A stretch of 64,000 bases of DNA from Ceratothoa steindachneri (lineage: Eukaryota > Arthropoda > Malacostraca > Isopoda > Cymothoidae), in NCBI GenBank assembly GCA_963969495.1, contig OZ018321.1, positions 190,844,985 through 190,908,984 of the forward strand, written 5' to 3'. Shown here in pieces: positions 24,107 through 35,119 of the stretch (its first letter is position 1; the number at the start of each line of letters is the position of its first letter). The translations under genes were made by a program, and so were the position numbers. The notes below the pieces were generated by a model. It was not told the origin of the DNA. It did no database searches and worked only from the letters and a program-made list of their open reading frames with translations.

Positions 24107-24108
<2 letters not shown>
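23908..24108 (+). mobile_element. tRNA-derived SINE running into (AT)n
   Basis: GTAGCCGAGTGCTCTAAAGG matches a Leu/Ser-type tRNA A box. GGTTCGAATCCCAC, about 60 bp later, is a perfect pol III B box. The long gap between boxes fits a class II (Leu/Ser) tRNA ancestor. About 100 bp of body without tRNA similarity follow, then the sequence passes into (AT)n. Head, body and simple-repeat tail are the hallmarks of a SINE. The acceptor stem does not close, so it is not a functional tRNA. Confidence 0.65.

Positions 24109-24179
<71 letters not shown>
24109..24179. repeat. (TA)n array 8
   Basis: About 70 bp of TA. The SINE ends at the left edge and a PLE-type terminus (minus orientation) begins at the right edge. 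Confidence 0.95.
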
Positions 24180-24180
<1 letters not shown>

Positions 24181-24960
24181 TATTTATTTACAAACAGGTC
24201 TAGTTTCGGCTTACTCCATTAGCAACTGTACAATGAAATGCACGGCATGCGACTCTAGTATATAAAAGCGAAAAAAGACTAAACAAAGTGAAAACAGATG
24301 AAACAAAATGAAAAACAAATATTTGGAAATCGAATGACGCAATGTGCTTTCCTTCGAAGATTGTTGAGTTTAAGCATCATCTTTTCAGAGGAATTCGCTA
24401 TGTGAGTGTTTAAATATGTAGAGTATTACGATATATTTTATTATGTATTATGCGATGTCGTAGGTTACTGTTCCGCTCATAAATATAATTGGATGAATTG
24501 GAGGATGTATTCGGTTTGTGAAGGTTTGGTTTTCCATAAAAAAATAGCAGTTAATATATTTCCCTGTTCATTTTAATTTACTTGATATTTTTTCTTTAAT
24601 TAGTTTACTAAAATTGGTTTGTGTATATATTTTTTATTCATCCGTTACTCTTGCATTGTCTGTAGTAAATTTGTTCCCATTTGCTAAAAGGTCTTCCGAA
24701 ATTGTGAGTTTTCTGCCCAATACAACACTACCACTTCGTTTGTAGGGTCGTTGATTACTATTTTATCGCTTAATTATAAGGATCTAATGGCAGCGTTTTC
24801 TTCTCTAGGGATTTTTCGATATCATTTTCTTTTAGATTGGAGGTAGCGAATGTTATTAGTTTAATTTCAAAATCATTTCATTTTTATTTCTGTTATTATT
24901 TTTTTTCTGTGTATCGAATCTCTTTTAGAGGCCAAGGAATTGTTCGGTCGCGGCATATGC
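24180..24960 (-). mobile_element. PLE-type terminus and decayed interior
   Basis: On the minus strand at 24180-24420: AAGATGATGCTTAAACTC, then CTTCGAAGGAAAGC and, close to the array, CCGAAACTAGACCTG. This layout (a GATGATG...CGAA...GAAAC series leading to the end) is like other PLE termini. Further right the minus strand has AT-rich frames such as SVVLGRKLTISEDLLANG without a firm match. Assignment of the interior is weak. Confidence 0.45.
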
Positions 24961-25350
24961 GACCTTGAACTTCCTACGCATCTCAGCTTAAAAAAACGCC
25001 CTCTATTCCCACCTCCTCCGAGGCTATGAGCTCGGTTGCCACGGCGCCCAGTAGGCTCCTAATGTCTACTCAACGAAAGGAGGGTAGCGACATAGGCGTT
25101 TCGTCTTTCTCACCCCCATCTGAAGGCCCTCCATAGAACGAGAGACCACCGACCCCAAAGTCACTCTGTCAGCAGAATATGTCGTGGCAGCAAGAGGTAA
25201 AAGTTCGTACATGAAGGCCTCGAGACAGTAGCAGAGCAGTTTTATCTCTAGGGAGGCTACGGCCTTTCCAGGATGGATCTTTATTTCTCGAAAGAGCTAG
25301 AAATACCCCTCAATATAGATCTGGAAGGCTAGTTCCTTCAATAGAATTGG
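24961..25350. other. No gene recognised
   Basis: G/C-richer than its surroundings with broken frames on both strands. It may belong to the 5' side of the jockey LINE that follows. Confidence 0.35.
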
Positions 25351-25359
25351 CATGGACTC

Positions 25360-27110
25360 TGAGCTAATTGGAAGGAGGTGCGGAGACTCATCTACTCCCG
25401 TTCCTATTTAGCTGTCATCAAGAGACAATGTTTGGCATCCAGTGGGTGGACTTCATCCCACGAGGCGAGGAACCATTAAAGGACCTCTTTACGCTAAGTG
25501 AGTATGCTTCGTCTCTGGCTTCGTTCCTGGATACCGTTCCTGATCCGCACCATATCTGGGTGAGCGAGGAATAAAATTTTGTTATACTTATTCAATATGT
25601 CTGCAGGGAAGGTACCTTGTATCCTGTACGTACGCGTTGCTTCGAAAACTAGGTGAGCACGGCATAATACTTTTGGTAGCCTTACGCAACAAGATCTGGG
25701 CGGAAGGTAGCAACACAGATTTCTGGTGATTGGCTACTACCCATGATTTTGGCAAGCTTGGATGAGATAACTCTACTCCGGTTTCCGCCTATATCTCAAA
25801 TTTATGCGTATGCAAGTTGATGTAAAAATTGGTTAATGTTAAGCTAGCTTATTTTCCCGACAGTGGAGTTCGCTTGTTTCTTGCACAAGGCGGCTTTTGC
25901 AAGTTATCCTCCACGTTGGTTGTTCTGATTCGGCTGGAGAATGCTATCTGCAAGGCTTTCCTTCGTGGACAGTACCTAGCCATTATTATTTCGATTTGGA
26001 GAAGGCCAATGATACGAGATGGAGATACAGTATCATGGAGACACCCTCCATAGTATGGGATTAAGGAGGACACCTCTCAATATTCCTGCTAGTTCTTCCC
26101 TTTTGTGTATGGTTGCTGAGAGCTCTCTCCAGTTAAATATTGCAGGAAGAGTGCGTCCCATGACGAAATGTTCTCAGTATCCCTCTCTTTACATTCATCA
26201 TCAAACCTCGCCATTATAATTTCGATTTGGAGTACTATTAGTAGAATTTCTCATCTCACTACTTTTGATCTCTTTTGGTGCGGCACAGATACCTGTTCTG
26301 CAGCGTCAACCGCATCTCTCGCTATACCAAAGCGCGCGGGTTTTGGTTTACTTTCCTTATGAGTATGGTGTTGTACTTCTGCCTTGAGCCATTGCTTCAC
26401 CCCGACTCGAACATTTTCCTAAATGGGAATAACTTAGATGTAATAGAATATCACCGTTTTCTTGTTGTTTTTTTTTACATAGGCTTCACCTGGAAGGCTC
26501 ATTCGCAGTCTTAGAGTCTCTTGTATAGGTGCCATAAAAATTCTTCCTTCTATGGGGTTTATCACTTAGAGTTGTGATTAGGCAACTATCACACTTATTT
26601 AACGATCCATTTGCTCGTTTTAAGCCAGACTACGGATGCGAACTTTACGCATCCGCAACCGAGCGTGAATTGCGGAAAGTGGACTGGATCCACTACACTT
26701 GTCTCCGCTTGGTAACCGATGCCTTCAACATGAGATGCCAATTATACCCTAAGTCTTACGGATTTAGGGCAAGTAATTTCGTTGCAACCATGACGTATCT
26801 ATCAGTCCGGTATCACAGCTGGTTTTGTCTAGGAAGATACTCTGCTAGGTGCCATTCTGAACTTTGTCGCTACGTCTCAGCTCCCAAAGCTTCCACAAGA
26901 ACGGGAGTAATTCGTTCGCATTTCCTGTATCAAACCTCGTGTTTCACTAGAGTGGTACCATCTCCACGGCTGGCTCCCAATCCGACGAAGTGTCTGCTCC
27001 CACGCCCCCCCCCCTCATGTGGCCCCAATTTTCAAGCTGACTGGGCTCTTCCGGCTGCGCTGCGTCTATCTTCACGCCAGAGCTGGTTGCAATACATCGC
27101 TCAGTGAGAA
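25360..27110 (+). pseudogene. Jockey-clade LINE reverse transcriptase, heavily decayed
   Basis: Plus-strand blocks in RT order: RLENAICKAFLRGQYLA near 25935, then in another frame FDLEKANDTRWRYSIMETLH (motif A, normally FDLEKAYDTTWR) near 25990-26050. The catalytic YVDD site is replaced by HDEM at about 26160-26170. FLNGNNLDVIEYHRF and FTWKAHSQS are at 26400-26510, and DYGCELYASATERELRKVD, the jockey thumb, at 26630-26690. The C-terminal tail extends to a stop at 27107. Sequence upstream of 25800 (FTLSEYASSLASFL) is probably the linker. There are many frame changes. It is unrelated to the LINE at 20230. Confidence 0.75.
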
Positions 27111-27157
27111 GGATTACGCTCGGTGCTTTATTCAGAGATTGAATTGTAATATATGAC

Positions 27158-27463
27158 CAGAGCTGGGCGGTCCGCTACATAAGTCCGCTATTTCGCTCCT
27201 TGCGGACTCTCTAAATGGTAGCGAAAGCGGTTTCTATAAGCAAAAAGTAGCGGAGTAGTGGGTAGTGGACTAAAAAAAATTAAAAACCGCTACTTATTTT
27301 ACGTTTCTTTACAATAAAACTGCTAATTTGGGATGTAATCTAGAGTAGTTTTCCCTGAAATTTATCAAAAACCAGTGAAAAGCTGTTTCGGGGGCAGCGC
27401 TTTAGTAGCGCTTTACAATAAAAAGTAGCGATAGCGTAGTATGTGGGCAGATTTCGAGCCCTA
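27158..27463. mobile_element. Probable non-autonomous DNA transposon (hAT-like MITE)
   Basis: The left end CAGAGCTGGGCGGTCCGC and the right end, read as complement TAGGGCTCGAAATCTGCCC, form imperfect inverted termini. Both continue into blocks rich in CGCTA/TAGCG. No clear 8-bp target duplication is seen. Confidence 0.4.
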
Positions 27464-29160
27464 TTAAATAGATTTCTGGGAGATAGCGTGGTTAAATATG
27501 TGTGTGTATTTGTGTGTGTGATGGTATCAATGCCCTTTTGGTATATGTAGATGTTAAGGAGCATATTTGATATGATTTCGTGGCTAGACAGAGGTTGGTG
27601 AAGATGTCTGCTGTAAAACATGGGGTACCATTTCTGTATAAAATTTTAAGGGCATGATGTGGTCTATTGCAAGTGAGTGTAGGTGTTTATCAGTAGACCT
27701 GTGTGAGAGGTCAGTTGGGCTGTTAGTAATTTTTACGTACTTTTATATGAGGGCGTTTACCTGTTCAGTGAATCTGAATGTTTGTTACGTTTGAATAAAT
27801 TGGTCTTTGCGTATTTTGTACCTCGTTGTTAGAGTTGGCAAATTTTCTAACAAATTTCAGAATTTCTTGTAGATTGTTTTGTGGTTTTTATCGTTCTGAT
27901 AGTTTTCCAAAGTATTCCAGTAAAACTGAAGTAGAGAAAAATAGCTCCCGGTCTTCCGAGTTCTTGCGTACCAATGATAGGGGATTCATTCACTGTTTGT
28001 TATTCCTTGACCGCGCCTGAACTCTCGTTCACCTGGATAAATTCAAAGTTTTTTTTCAATCACGCTAAACTTAAATGTCAGTATATTATTTGTCTTCACT
28101 GCGACGGTTTTCAAACTTTATTATTATTATTTTTTTGCGCATATTTTAGTTAGTGAGTATTTTTGCAAATAGTTTTGACAATACTTTTTCGAGGACTGTT
28201 ATCAGTAGTTATGGGGGAAACTTTGCGAGTAGTTCGGGGGCTAATTCTAAGAGAATTCCTTTTGTGGGTAATTATGTGAATGTTTTTGCGAGAACCTTTG
28301 AGAGTACTTTCGCACTTACCTTTAGCAGTACTATTGTTTAAAGAGTCCCCTTCCATCATGGTTGATACTAGTGCAATAGTGGTTATAATTTTTTACTCAA
28401 CCGAGAGTTTGGGTCAGAAATTTAAATACACGTCACTGGTACTGATTTTTTAAATTATCATATTTCCTAAATTAATATTTGAATACTTTCCGTGACAGTA
28501 AATGTTATATATTTATTTCAAGGGTAGAGCAAAAATCCAATCAAATGTTTAAGGACCTCGAAAGAATATATTTCAACAACATTAAAAAATTTATCACAGA
28601 ACAATGGTTTACATAAGAAAATTATTAATATTTTGCCACATTAACTTTGTTATCAATGTAGTTGCTATGCATTTGTCACAGTTTTCTATTAATTTCAGAT
28701 GTCATTACTCCATATTTTGCTACTTTCCTACTAAAACACATCCAAAACTCATCCATATTCGTTAGGGTTCTTCGATAAACGTTTTTTTAATTCAATCCAC
28801 ATATCTATGAGATTTTCAGGCTTGGGTTTTGCGATGGCAGTTCCAAAATATCAATTTTGGAATATTCAAACAATTTCTACACTACAGATGCCATAGGATA
28901 TCGATTTTTGTCCAATTGAAAGTAAAACTGGATAACAACTTTAGTTTTCTTGTTATTGGTAGAAAGTTACTTTCTAAATTGATAAATAATTATCTTCCTA
29001 TCTTATTTTTCCAAACGTGTCTTCTGCAATTATGATCAAATAGTTAGGTTTTCGTTTCGTTGTTTCATAATATATTGTTCTAAATATTTAATCTTTGAGA
29101 AAATGCTTTGCTTACGCAAACCTTGTGGCAATTTGAGTTTTGTGAAGATACGTCTTATTT
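27464..29160. other. No gene recognised
   Basis: AT-rich sequence with a (GT)n-like stretch near 27500. A frame at 28153-28341 gives a Ser/Thr/Phe-rich quasi-repeat (FANSF, VFARTF, STFALTF) that looks like low-complexity translation, not a protein. Confidence 0.4.
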
Positions 29161-29164
29161 CTAG

Positions 29165-29610
29165 CTCGTTCTAGCCTGATAGAAACATTTTAAACCTTTC
29201 TTTTTACACTCTTTAACTTTGACTTTAGAATAAGCGAAATTAACCTCATATAAGCGGAAAGTAGGTGTTTATTTTTTTATTATTTGACATAGTAACTACA
29301 TTTATCATCAAACTGTAACTTTTTCGTTGCTCGAATTATAACTTTAAATCGTTCAAATTCGATTCAAAATGAAATTGCGCAGATTTAATTTAAACTTAAA
29401 TATTATCAAACTTCAACTTTTTCTTAAGGAACTGCATTTACTATCCAACTTCAAACTCTCTTCAGACTGACATCGTGCAGATCTTATTCAAACATAGATA
29501 GCTACACCTTTTACTGAATTCCTATTTTCACTTACTTTCGAGTATTTCTGATAAGCGCAACAATTTTTTAAAACCGAAATTAATTAATTTCCGATCGTTT
29601 CCTTTTTCAA
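29165..29610 (+). repeat. LTR-like repeat, left copy
   Basis: Diverged direct repeat of 32010-32545. Shared landmarks in order: AAACCTTTC-type start, CGGAAAGTA/CGGAAAGGTA, TTTATC(A/G)TCAAAC, GTTGCTC(G/A)A, GTGCAGAT, CTTAAGGAACT and CCGATCGTTT. Orientation is inferred from the coding-like sequence after it. Confidence 0.55.
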
Positions 29611-29654
29611 TTGTCCAACATCGAAAAAATAAATTAAATTTATATCTCATTCAA

Positions 29655-30230
29655 TATGGACGAAGTGAATGACTCCTTATTCGAAGAAAACTTATCTTCT
29701 CAAATTGATTTGAGTTTAAAGTTGAAATCAAATTAAACGCTCTTTCGAGGAACGAAAAATCACTTCCTTTAACTCTACCAATTCCATCGGGGTCTCCAAC
29801 ACGGCTCTCAATGAACTATGAAACAACCTTGCTCAGAATGTGCCTTTCAAATCATCTCCCAAGCCATGTTCGACTCCCATTCTTTCGATCCTTCTTCACA
29901 ACCTCCTTCAACGTTGGACTTTTTAAAGGAGCACCTACTTTCCAAACTGTTAACATATGAACTTTGCATTTCTAGAAAGGAGCTTCTAGTGTTGAAACTT
30001 TGAATTCCAAAATCCCTTTTAAGGAGTATTCTAAATGACCACATTCAAGTGGCAAACTACTTGGAGGAAGTTACTCTATGTCGGACCTTTGTCCGACAAA
30101 GCACACTTATTCCCTTATCTCACCAATGCAAGTTTTACAAAGCTAAGATGCATACTTCAACTTCACTACCCATCAAGAGTCAAATATACTCAAACCTCAA
30201 AATTAAATATCAAATGAGGCGAAAGTAGTG
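29655..30230 (+). pseudogene. Gag-like remnant of an unidentified retroelement
   Basis: About 50 bp after the left LTR-like copy a frame opens MDEVNDSLFEENLSSQIDLS. It continues through stops and shifts as FLKEHLLSKLLTYELCISRK and ELLVLKL, then DHIQVANYLEEVTLCRTF. Its position and helical, Leu-rich character fit a gag or nucleocapsid precursor, but I recognise no family, zinc knuckle, protease or RT. A further frame at 31079-31429 is also unassigned. Confidence 0.3.
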
Positions 30231-32009
30231 TCGTTAGGGTCAGTGGTTGAATCTATTATGGGGTTAAAACCCATCTAATATAGATACGTACTTTCTTATT
30301 TCTACTTTTAATGAATAAGTTGGATTGGGTGGTTAATTATGAATCTGTGAGTTCATATCGAATTATCGCATCAATAAACTTTCATGCCTGAATCAGTTGC
30401 TACTTCATTATTAGGGGCTAACTTGGGAAGCGACCCTCACACACTTCCTCAAGCAAAACATTTATCGGCACTTAAAACAAACACGGGGGGAATGGAGGAT
30501 ATTATCTTCTCTGAGTCTCTGAAAAGATCGGTAACTTTTTAGTCGAATCATACCCAAGTGAAATGCCCTAAAGTCTGATAGAGCCCCTCTCGCAGACACT
30601 CGTAGGAAATTCTACCATTCGTTCGATTTGAAATATTCAATTGCTAGAATTAACTGTTTACTCGCGGTTTATGCTATTGGGCATCTGAAGCTAAATAGTA
30701 CAGCTTGTTGGACACGATTAGACAGCCAATTTAAGGATACCCAAATAAAGGGGATCAGAGGAATCTCGCTTGCTAGTTGGGCCCTCGTTTTCAGGGAACA
30801 GCCATCATGTCCCAGTTGGAAAAAACTAGCTGGCTTTCTAAGGAAGTAAATGATTACTCAGGGGTGGTGTTAGCCAGGACACTAAGCGCCCCCATGGGAG
30901 GAGTAGGAGTGAAAAAAGAAAGAGTCACCTTCATGGGAGAAGGGGGGGGGGACACAACGGTCCTTTTAATCTCCCTCGTAAAACCTCAAAGAAAAACCAC
31001 TCAACACTCCTTGTTAACAGACCCTTCATCTCAAAAGGTAATTCAATAACATCCCAATCTAGTGTCCATTCGGCCCAAGTGGAGAACGAAGCCACGAATA
31101 AAGTCAAACCACCTAAAAGGCATACAGATTTAGAACCTAAATTAGATGAAGCATTCGAGTTTAGCCACAGTTTCGCCGCAAAACCATTACCTGAACTTTT
31201 TGTTCTAATAAAATCATTAAGATTCGCTCTCGACTTGGATATAGGACTGAATTATGAGTTCCACTTAAAGTGCAGAGATACCAGAGATATGGAAGTAAGA
31301 TGCAAGCCCGTTGTTGGGAATCATATTTTAAGCCAAGGGAATCTCGCTTCGCTTCGATTAGGAAATGTTGGGAGAAGTGAGACTATAATAAAAATCAAAC
31401 TTCTAGTAGCAAATTTAAAGGTAATTTAAGGCGAGATTTGAAAAAATAGAAAACTATAAGCACTGGATAATATCAGATTTAAGTTCATTTAGGCTTCAGC
31501 CCTTTTTTATGCTTTAAAGCTTCTCTGATGGGCAATGAGGCTAGAATTATATTAACTAATGATAGAGTGTCCCCACCCCTTACCTACTTCGTTCTATCCT
31601 TCTTTGTTTGTCTTCTAGATCCTTCTATCGTCCGTATGTATATTTTTCCCCTCTCTTAAATCCTGGTAATTTGCCCCAGGCAAAAGCCGCCCTGCTCCCC
31701 GAAGGTGTATTTGGGGGGCATCTTTGGTGTTGGGGGGGGAGGGGACCCGAAAGTCTTGGCATGAGAGGGTATATTTTCTTCAAACTCCACCGAGCTTAAG
31801 CCTTCTCCCACACTAATGGAGGGAGTGAGCTCTGGTCTGACTCTTCGGGAAGTATGGAATTGATGTGAGAGGGTGTTATAAGCCTTTGAAAGCCCGAACT
31901 GTTGTTACACGTATTAAAGCAGAACTCAGACACCTTCAACGAAGGCGCAAGAAAAGAGAGCTCCATCGAAATAACTAGTGGTCGCCCTCCATGGGAAAAA
32001 CAAATTCAA
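30231..32009. other. Interior of the LTR-like pair, nothing recognised
   Basis: Frames at 30628-31049 and 31079-31429 show no domain. A G-run (TGTTGGGGGGGGAGGGG) at 31727 could be a polypurine tract preceding the right LTR; if so the right LTR starts there and not at 32010. Confidence 0.3.
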
Positions 32010-32545
32010 ACTTCCCCTAATTTTTATCTGAATGTTAAACCCTTCCTTTCTACACTTTTCAATTATGACTTTCCAAACCATTAAGTCATTTTTTATGTGT
32101 TTAAAGTAACTAAAACTAAACTCGCATCAAACGGAAAGGTAAGTGTATACTTTTTATTTTTGTCGTTGTAACTCTATTTATCGTCAAACATTCAAACATT
32201 TTAAGTAAAACTGTCGTTGCTCAAGTTTAACTCAAATCGTTCACATCTATTCAGATTTCAGCTGTGCAGATTTTATTCGAACTTAAATATCATTGTCAAA
32301 CTTGAGACTCAAACCTTTCTTAAGGAACTACATTTATCGTCCGACTTCAGATTCTCCTCAGGCTGCAATCGTACAGAATTTGTTCAAACCTTTCACCCAA
32401 TTCCTCTATTATCTTAATTTCCACTAAAGGAGGGAATCCGAAAGCCAAAAACGTCGCCAGGTGCCTCTGAAAAGGGCAACAATATTATTCAAACCGAAAT
32501 TTATTAATTCCCGATCGTTTAATATTTTTCATGCTCCAAAAAGTA
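32010..32545 (+). repeat. LTR-like repeat, right copy
   Basis: Direct repeat of 29165-29610 with the landmarks listed there, plus an extra stretch at about 32430-32480 absent from the left copy. Right after it, at 32554, GTTGGTGACGC resembles the TGGTGAC start of gypsy-type primer-binding sites. Confidence 0.55.
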
Positions 32546-32639
32546 CCTACGTTGGTGACGCGCCTCAAATCTGGGCAATCATACTAACAGCCTTCAAGAG
32601 GGGGTCAGCTGCAGCCTACATCGGTAGCAGTAGTAGTAA

Positions 32640-32860
32640 TCGACGCCAATCCTTCCTTGATCCAGGGAGAATCCACGACCGGATAATGAAATATACATAA
32701 AGGTCAGTATGACAATCGCTGGTCGGCACGAGGGCACCAGGGGCCGGTCTTCTTCTGGGAGAGGTGCCAGAAAGTATTATGTTTTAAAGCCAACCAGCGC
32801 TCAGGTGGAAGCCCTCGTCGCCCCGGAGCAGAGGGACCTATTCCGCGTCAAAGGTAGGAG
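32640..32860 (+). pseudogene. Unidentified coding repeat (PRPD-EI-IK family), copy 1
   Basis: Plus-strand translation PRPDNEIYIKVSMT is matched by PRPDDEIHIKIRMT on the minus strand at 41690-41752. The nucleotides after it are also alike (GGCACGAGGGCACCAG against GCCCGGGGTCACCAG on the coding strand). Reading continues as GRGARKYYVLKPTSAQVEAL. The pattern of mostly silent or conservative differences suggests two copies of one coding sequence. The family is unknown to me. Confidence 0.45.
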
Positions 32861-33562
32861 GATATAGAGACACATCGGCAGGATTCCTTGGAACAGAGAG
32901 TGTCTTGCGCCTCGAAGACTGGAGAGGAAAGAAAGCAATGTTGTAATTGGCTATGTGTGTGGTGAGAAGTGTTGCCTTGTGTGCACTTCAGGTCCCAACA
33001 CCGGAAGATTAACCTTCGGCTATATATTCTTCACTCAATTTTACTTGCTCTACATTCGACACTTTCTTTACAGATCTCTCTTTATGAACATGTTACAGGT
33101 TGCCTCCTCTTTGGCTTTCTTTTTAAATTTAACTAAAAAAAACGAAGTACAGGATCGATGTATTTAATATAAAGTTTAATTTCATTTATGTGTTTGAGGA
33201 AATTTAACAGGTGTCAAAACAATTCATCTTTTAATTCTCTTCGCCTCTGTTAAATGACCCGGAAAATCAAGCGGTGATGGAGAGTTTGTATCTTTCCAAT
33301 CTCTTTTCTTCAGAGCTATAATAAAGTAGGAGAGTCGATGCCCCGTTGGTAAGGTAAGTTAATCCTATAGGGAGGGTTCTTTTTAAGTTTATATTCTCAT
33401 TAACTTTTTCTTATCGTATCAAACGTAATATTCTTTATTATATACACGTTTATAAAATTTTATTTAGACTGTATATATGTACGCCGGCTGTCCACTCACT
33501 CTCGCGCCCTCTGATGCCATAAGAGAGCGTTAAAAAAAAAGAAACATGTAAGGCCACCTGTG

Positions 33563-33566
<4 letters not shown>
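32861..33566. other. No gene recognised
   Basis: AT-rich sequence after the PRPD fragment. The last 90 bp before the array contain CTCACTCTCGCGCCCTCTG and an A-run, perhaps an element end. Confidence 0.35.

Positions 33567-33631
<65 letters not shown>
33567..33631. repeat. (TA)n array 9
   Basis: About 65 bp of TA. The flanks are not assigned to a known family. Confidence 0.95.
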
Positions 33632-33634
<3 letters not shown>

Positions 33635-33912
33635 GTTATTTCTGTCTTCTCGGTAAAGGATTGCCTTCATTGTGCTGCCCTCTGCTCTCTTTGATTCTAG
33701 TGTTCTTCTAATGTCCCTTTCCCTTGCCTCTAAAAAAAAACCCTCCTGTTTCTTGTCTCATTGCTCATTTGCGTTCAATTTTCTCTTTCTCTTGTACTAT
33801 ATGTATATATATATAGTCAGCTATACAAGGTTTCTGCATGTTTCTTTTTGTCTTCAAATTTATTTGAAAGGCAGAAAATAAAAATATGGCGAAAGCTCTG
33901 TGGTGGTTGTTG
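33632..33912. other. Spacer between two TA arrays
   Basis: Pyrimidine-rich on the plus strand with a short extra TA run near 33808. No gene. Confidence 0.4.

Positions 33913-33994
<82 letters not shown>
33913..33994. repeat. (TA)n array 10
   Basis: About 82 bp of TA, 280 bp from the previous array. Confidence 0.95.
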
Positions 33995-33996
<2 letters not shown>

Positions 33997-35115
33997 TTTA
34001 AAGACATTCTTACTCTCTTAATCCTTGCCAAACTATTATCAGAATTTAAGCCAAAATGGTAATTTGAATGTTTTAAGTTTCTAAACACCAAAGAAGATGA
34101 CCGTTCATAAATCAAAATTGTACACAGTTCAATGAATTATCTTAAAAAAATGCTTTGAATCGATGTGAAATTACTCTTTCTTATAAAATTATATATCTAT
34201 CTTATCCCATGGGTACTGTCTACAAAAAATGTCATGCTTTGAGGTTAACGTACTAACCTGAAAATATAGATATCTTCTCAGAATATTCAGATAGATACCC
34301 AAAATATTAGTTTTAGTTTCACGCACTCATACATATGTCGCACTAAATAACGGATGCACTTCGCTGTCTTAGACCTCTTGTTGTAGTTGGCGCAAATGTA
34401 AGAGCGGAAACTGTTCTTCGTAAACATTGATAAAGAATTAAAATAATTCTAATCAAAACTATTGATGATTTTTATAATTCATGTGAAATAAATAAATGCA
34501 GCCAATGTGCTTGTTTTCTTTTAAAAATCCACATGGCTGTACTTCAGCGACATGGAATTTAATGTGGTGTCAACTTTCTTAGAAATGTCTTTCATCGCAT
34601 TTGTTTTCTCAGATATTTCCAGCATGTTTCATAACTTAGGGAAATATTTACGCCTTTTTTTTATTCGAATGACTCATTACGTCTATAATTTTATTTTATA
34701 ATTTGTATATTTCTTGGTCAGAGGCGTATCGAGGGAAAATAAAGCTTATGGCAAGCAGAGAAATTGCGCCCGTCCAAAAATACAAGTCAAGCTTGTTAAT
34801 CTTTTAATTAAAAAAAAGGTGCTACGTGAAAATTAAAACTCCGCCTTCCTTGCTTTCAAGGATGCAAACTGGTATATGATGTGATCAATCGATTTTGTTG
34901 TTTCTTCTCTTTCTACAATCAAGGTCACAGAGTCTGCTTTGATCTTTGGCGGTTCTCAAATACGAAAGGATTAGTTCTGAACCGTGACGATGGAGTACTA
35001 GTATCCCTTATTTGGACACTCATATCCACATACTAGTGTCGCGAAACAGACCTCCCCCCTCCCCCCCCCCTTCCTCAACCGGAACCGGCCCTTGGTGCCT
35101 TAGGGTTCAGCAGTA
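33995..35115. other. No gene recognised
   Basis: AT-rich. A G/C-rich piece at 34980-35110 includes a C-run. CAGAGGCGTATCGAGGG at 34720 resembles the terminus of a DNA transposon, but no partner end was found. Confidence 0.35.
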
Positions 35116-35119
35116 GTTG

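Noticed and set aside
26574..27107. 177-codon plus frame as a host gene
   Set aside because: Its first third is a jockey LINE thumb and the rest continues as frame-shifted LINE sequence.
28153..28359. Overlapping frames giving Ser/Thr/Phe-rich quasi-repeats
   Set aside because: Low-complexity nucleotide repetition explains the pattern; no domain, no partner element.
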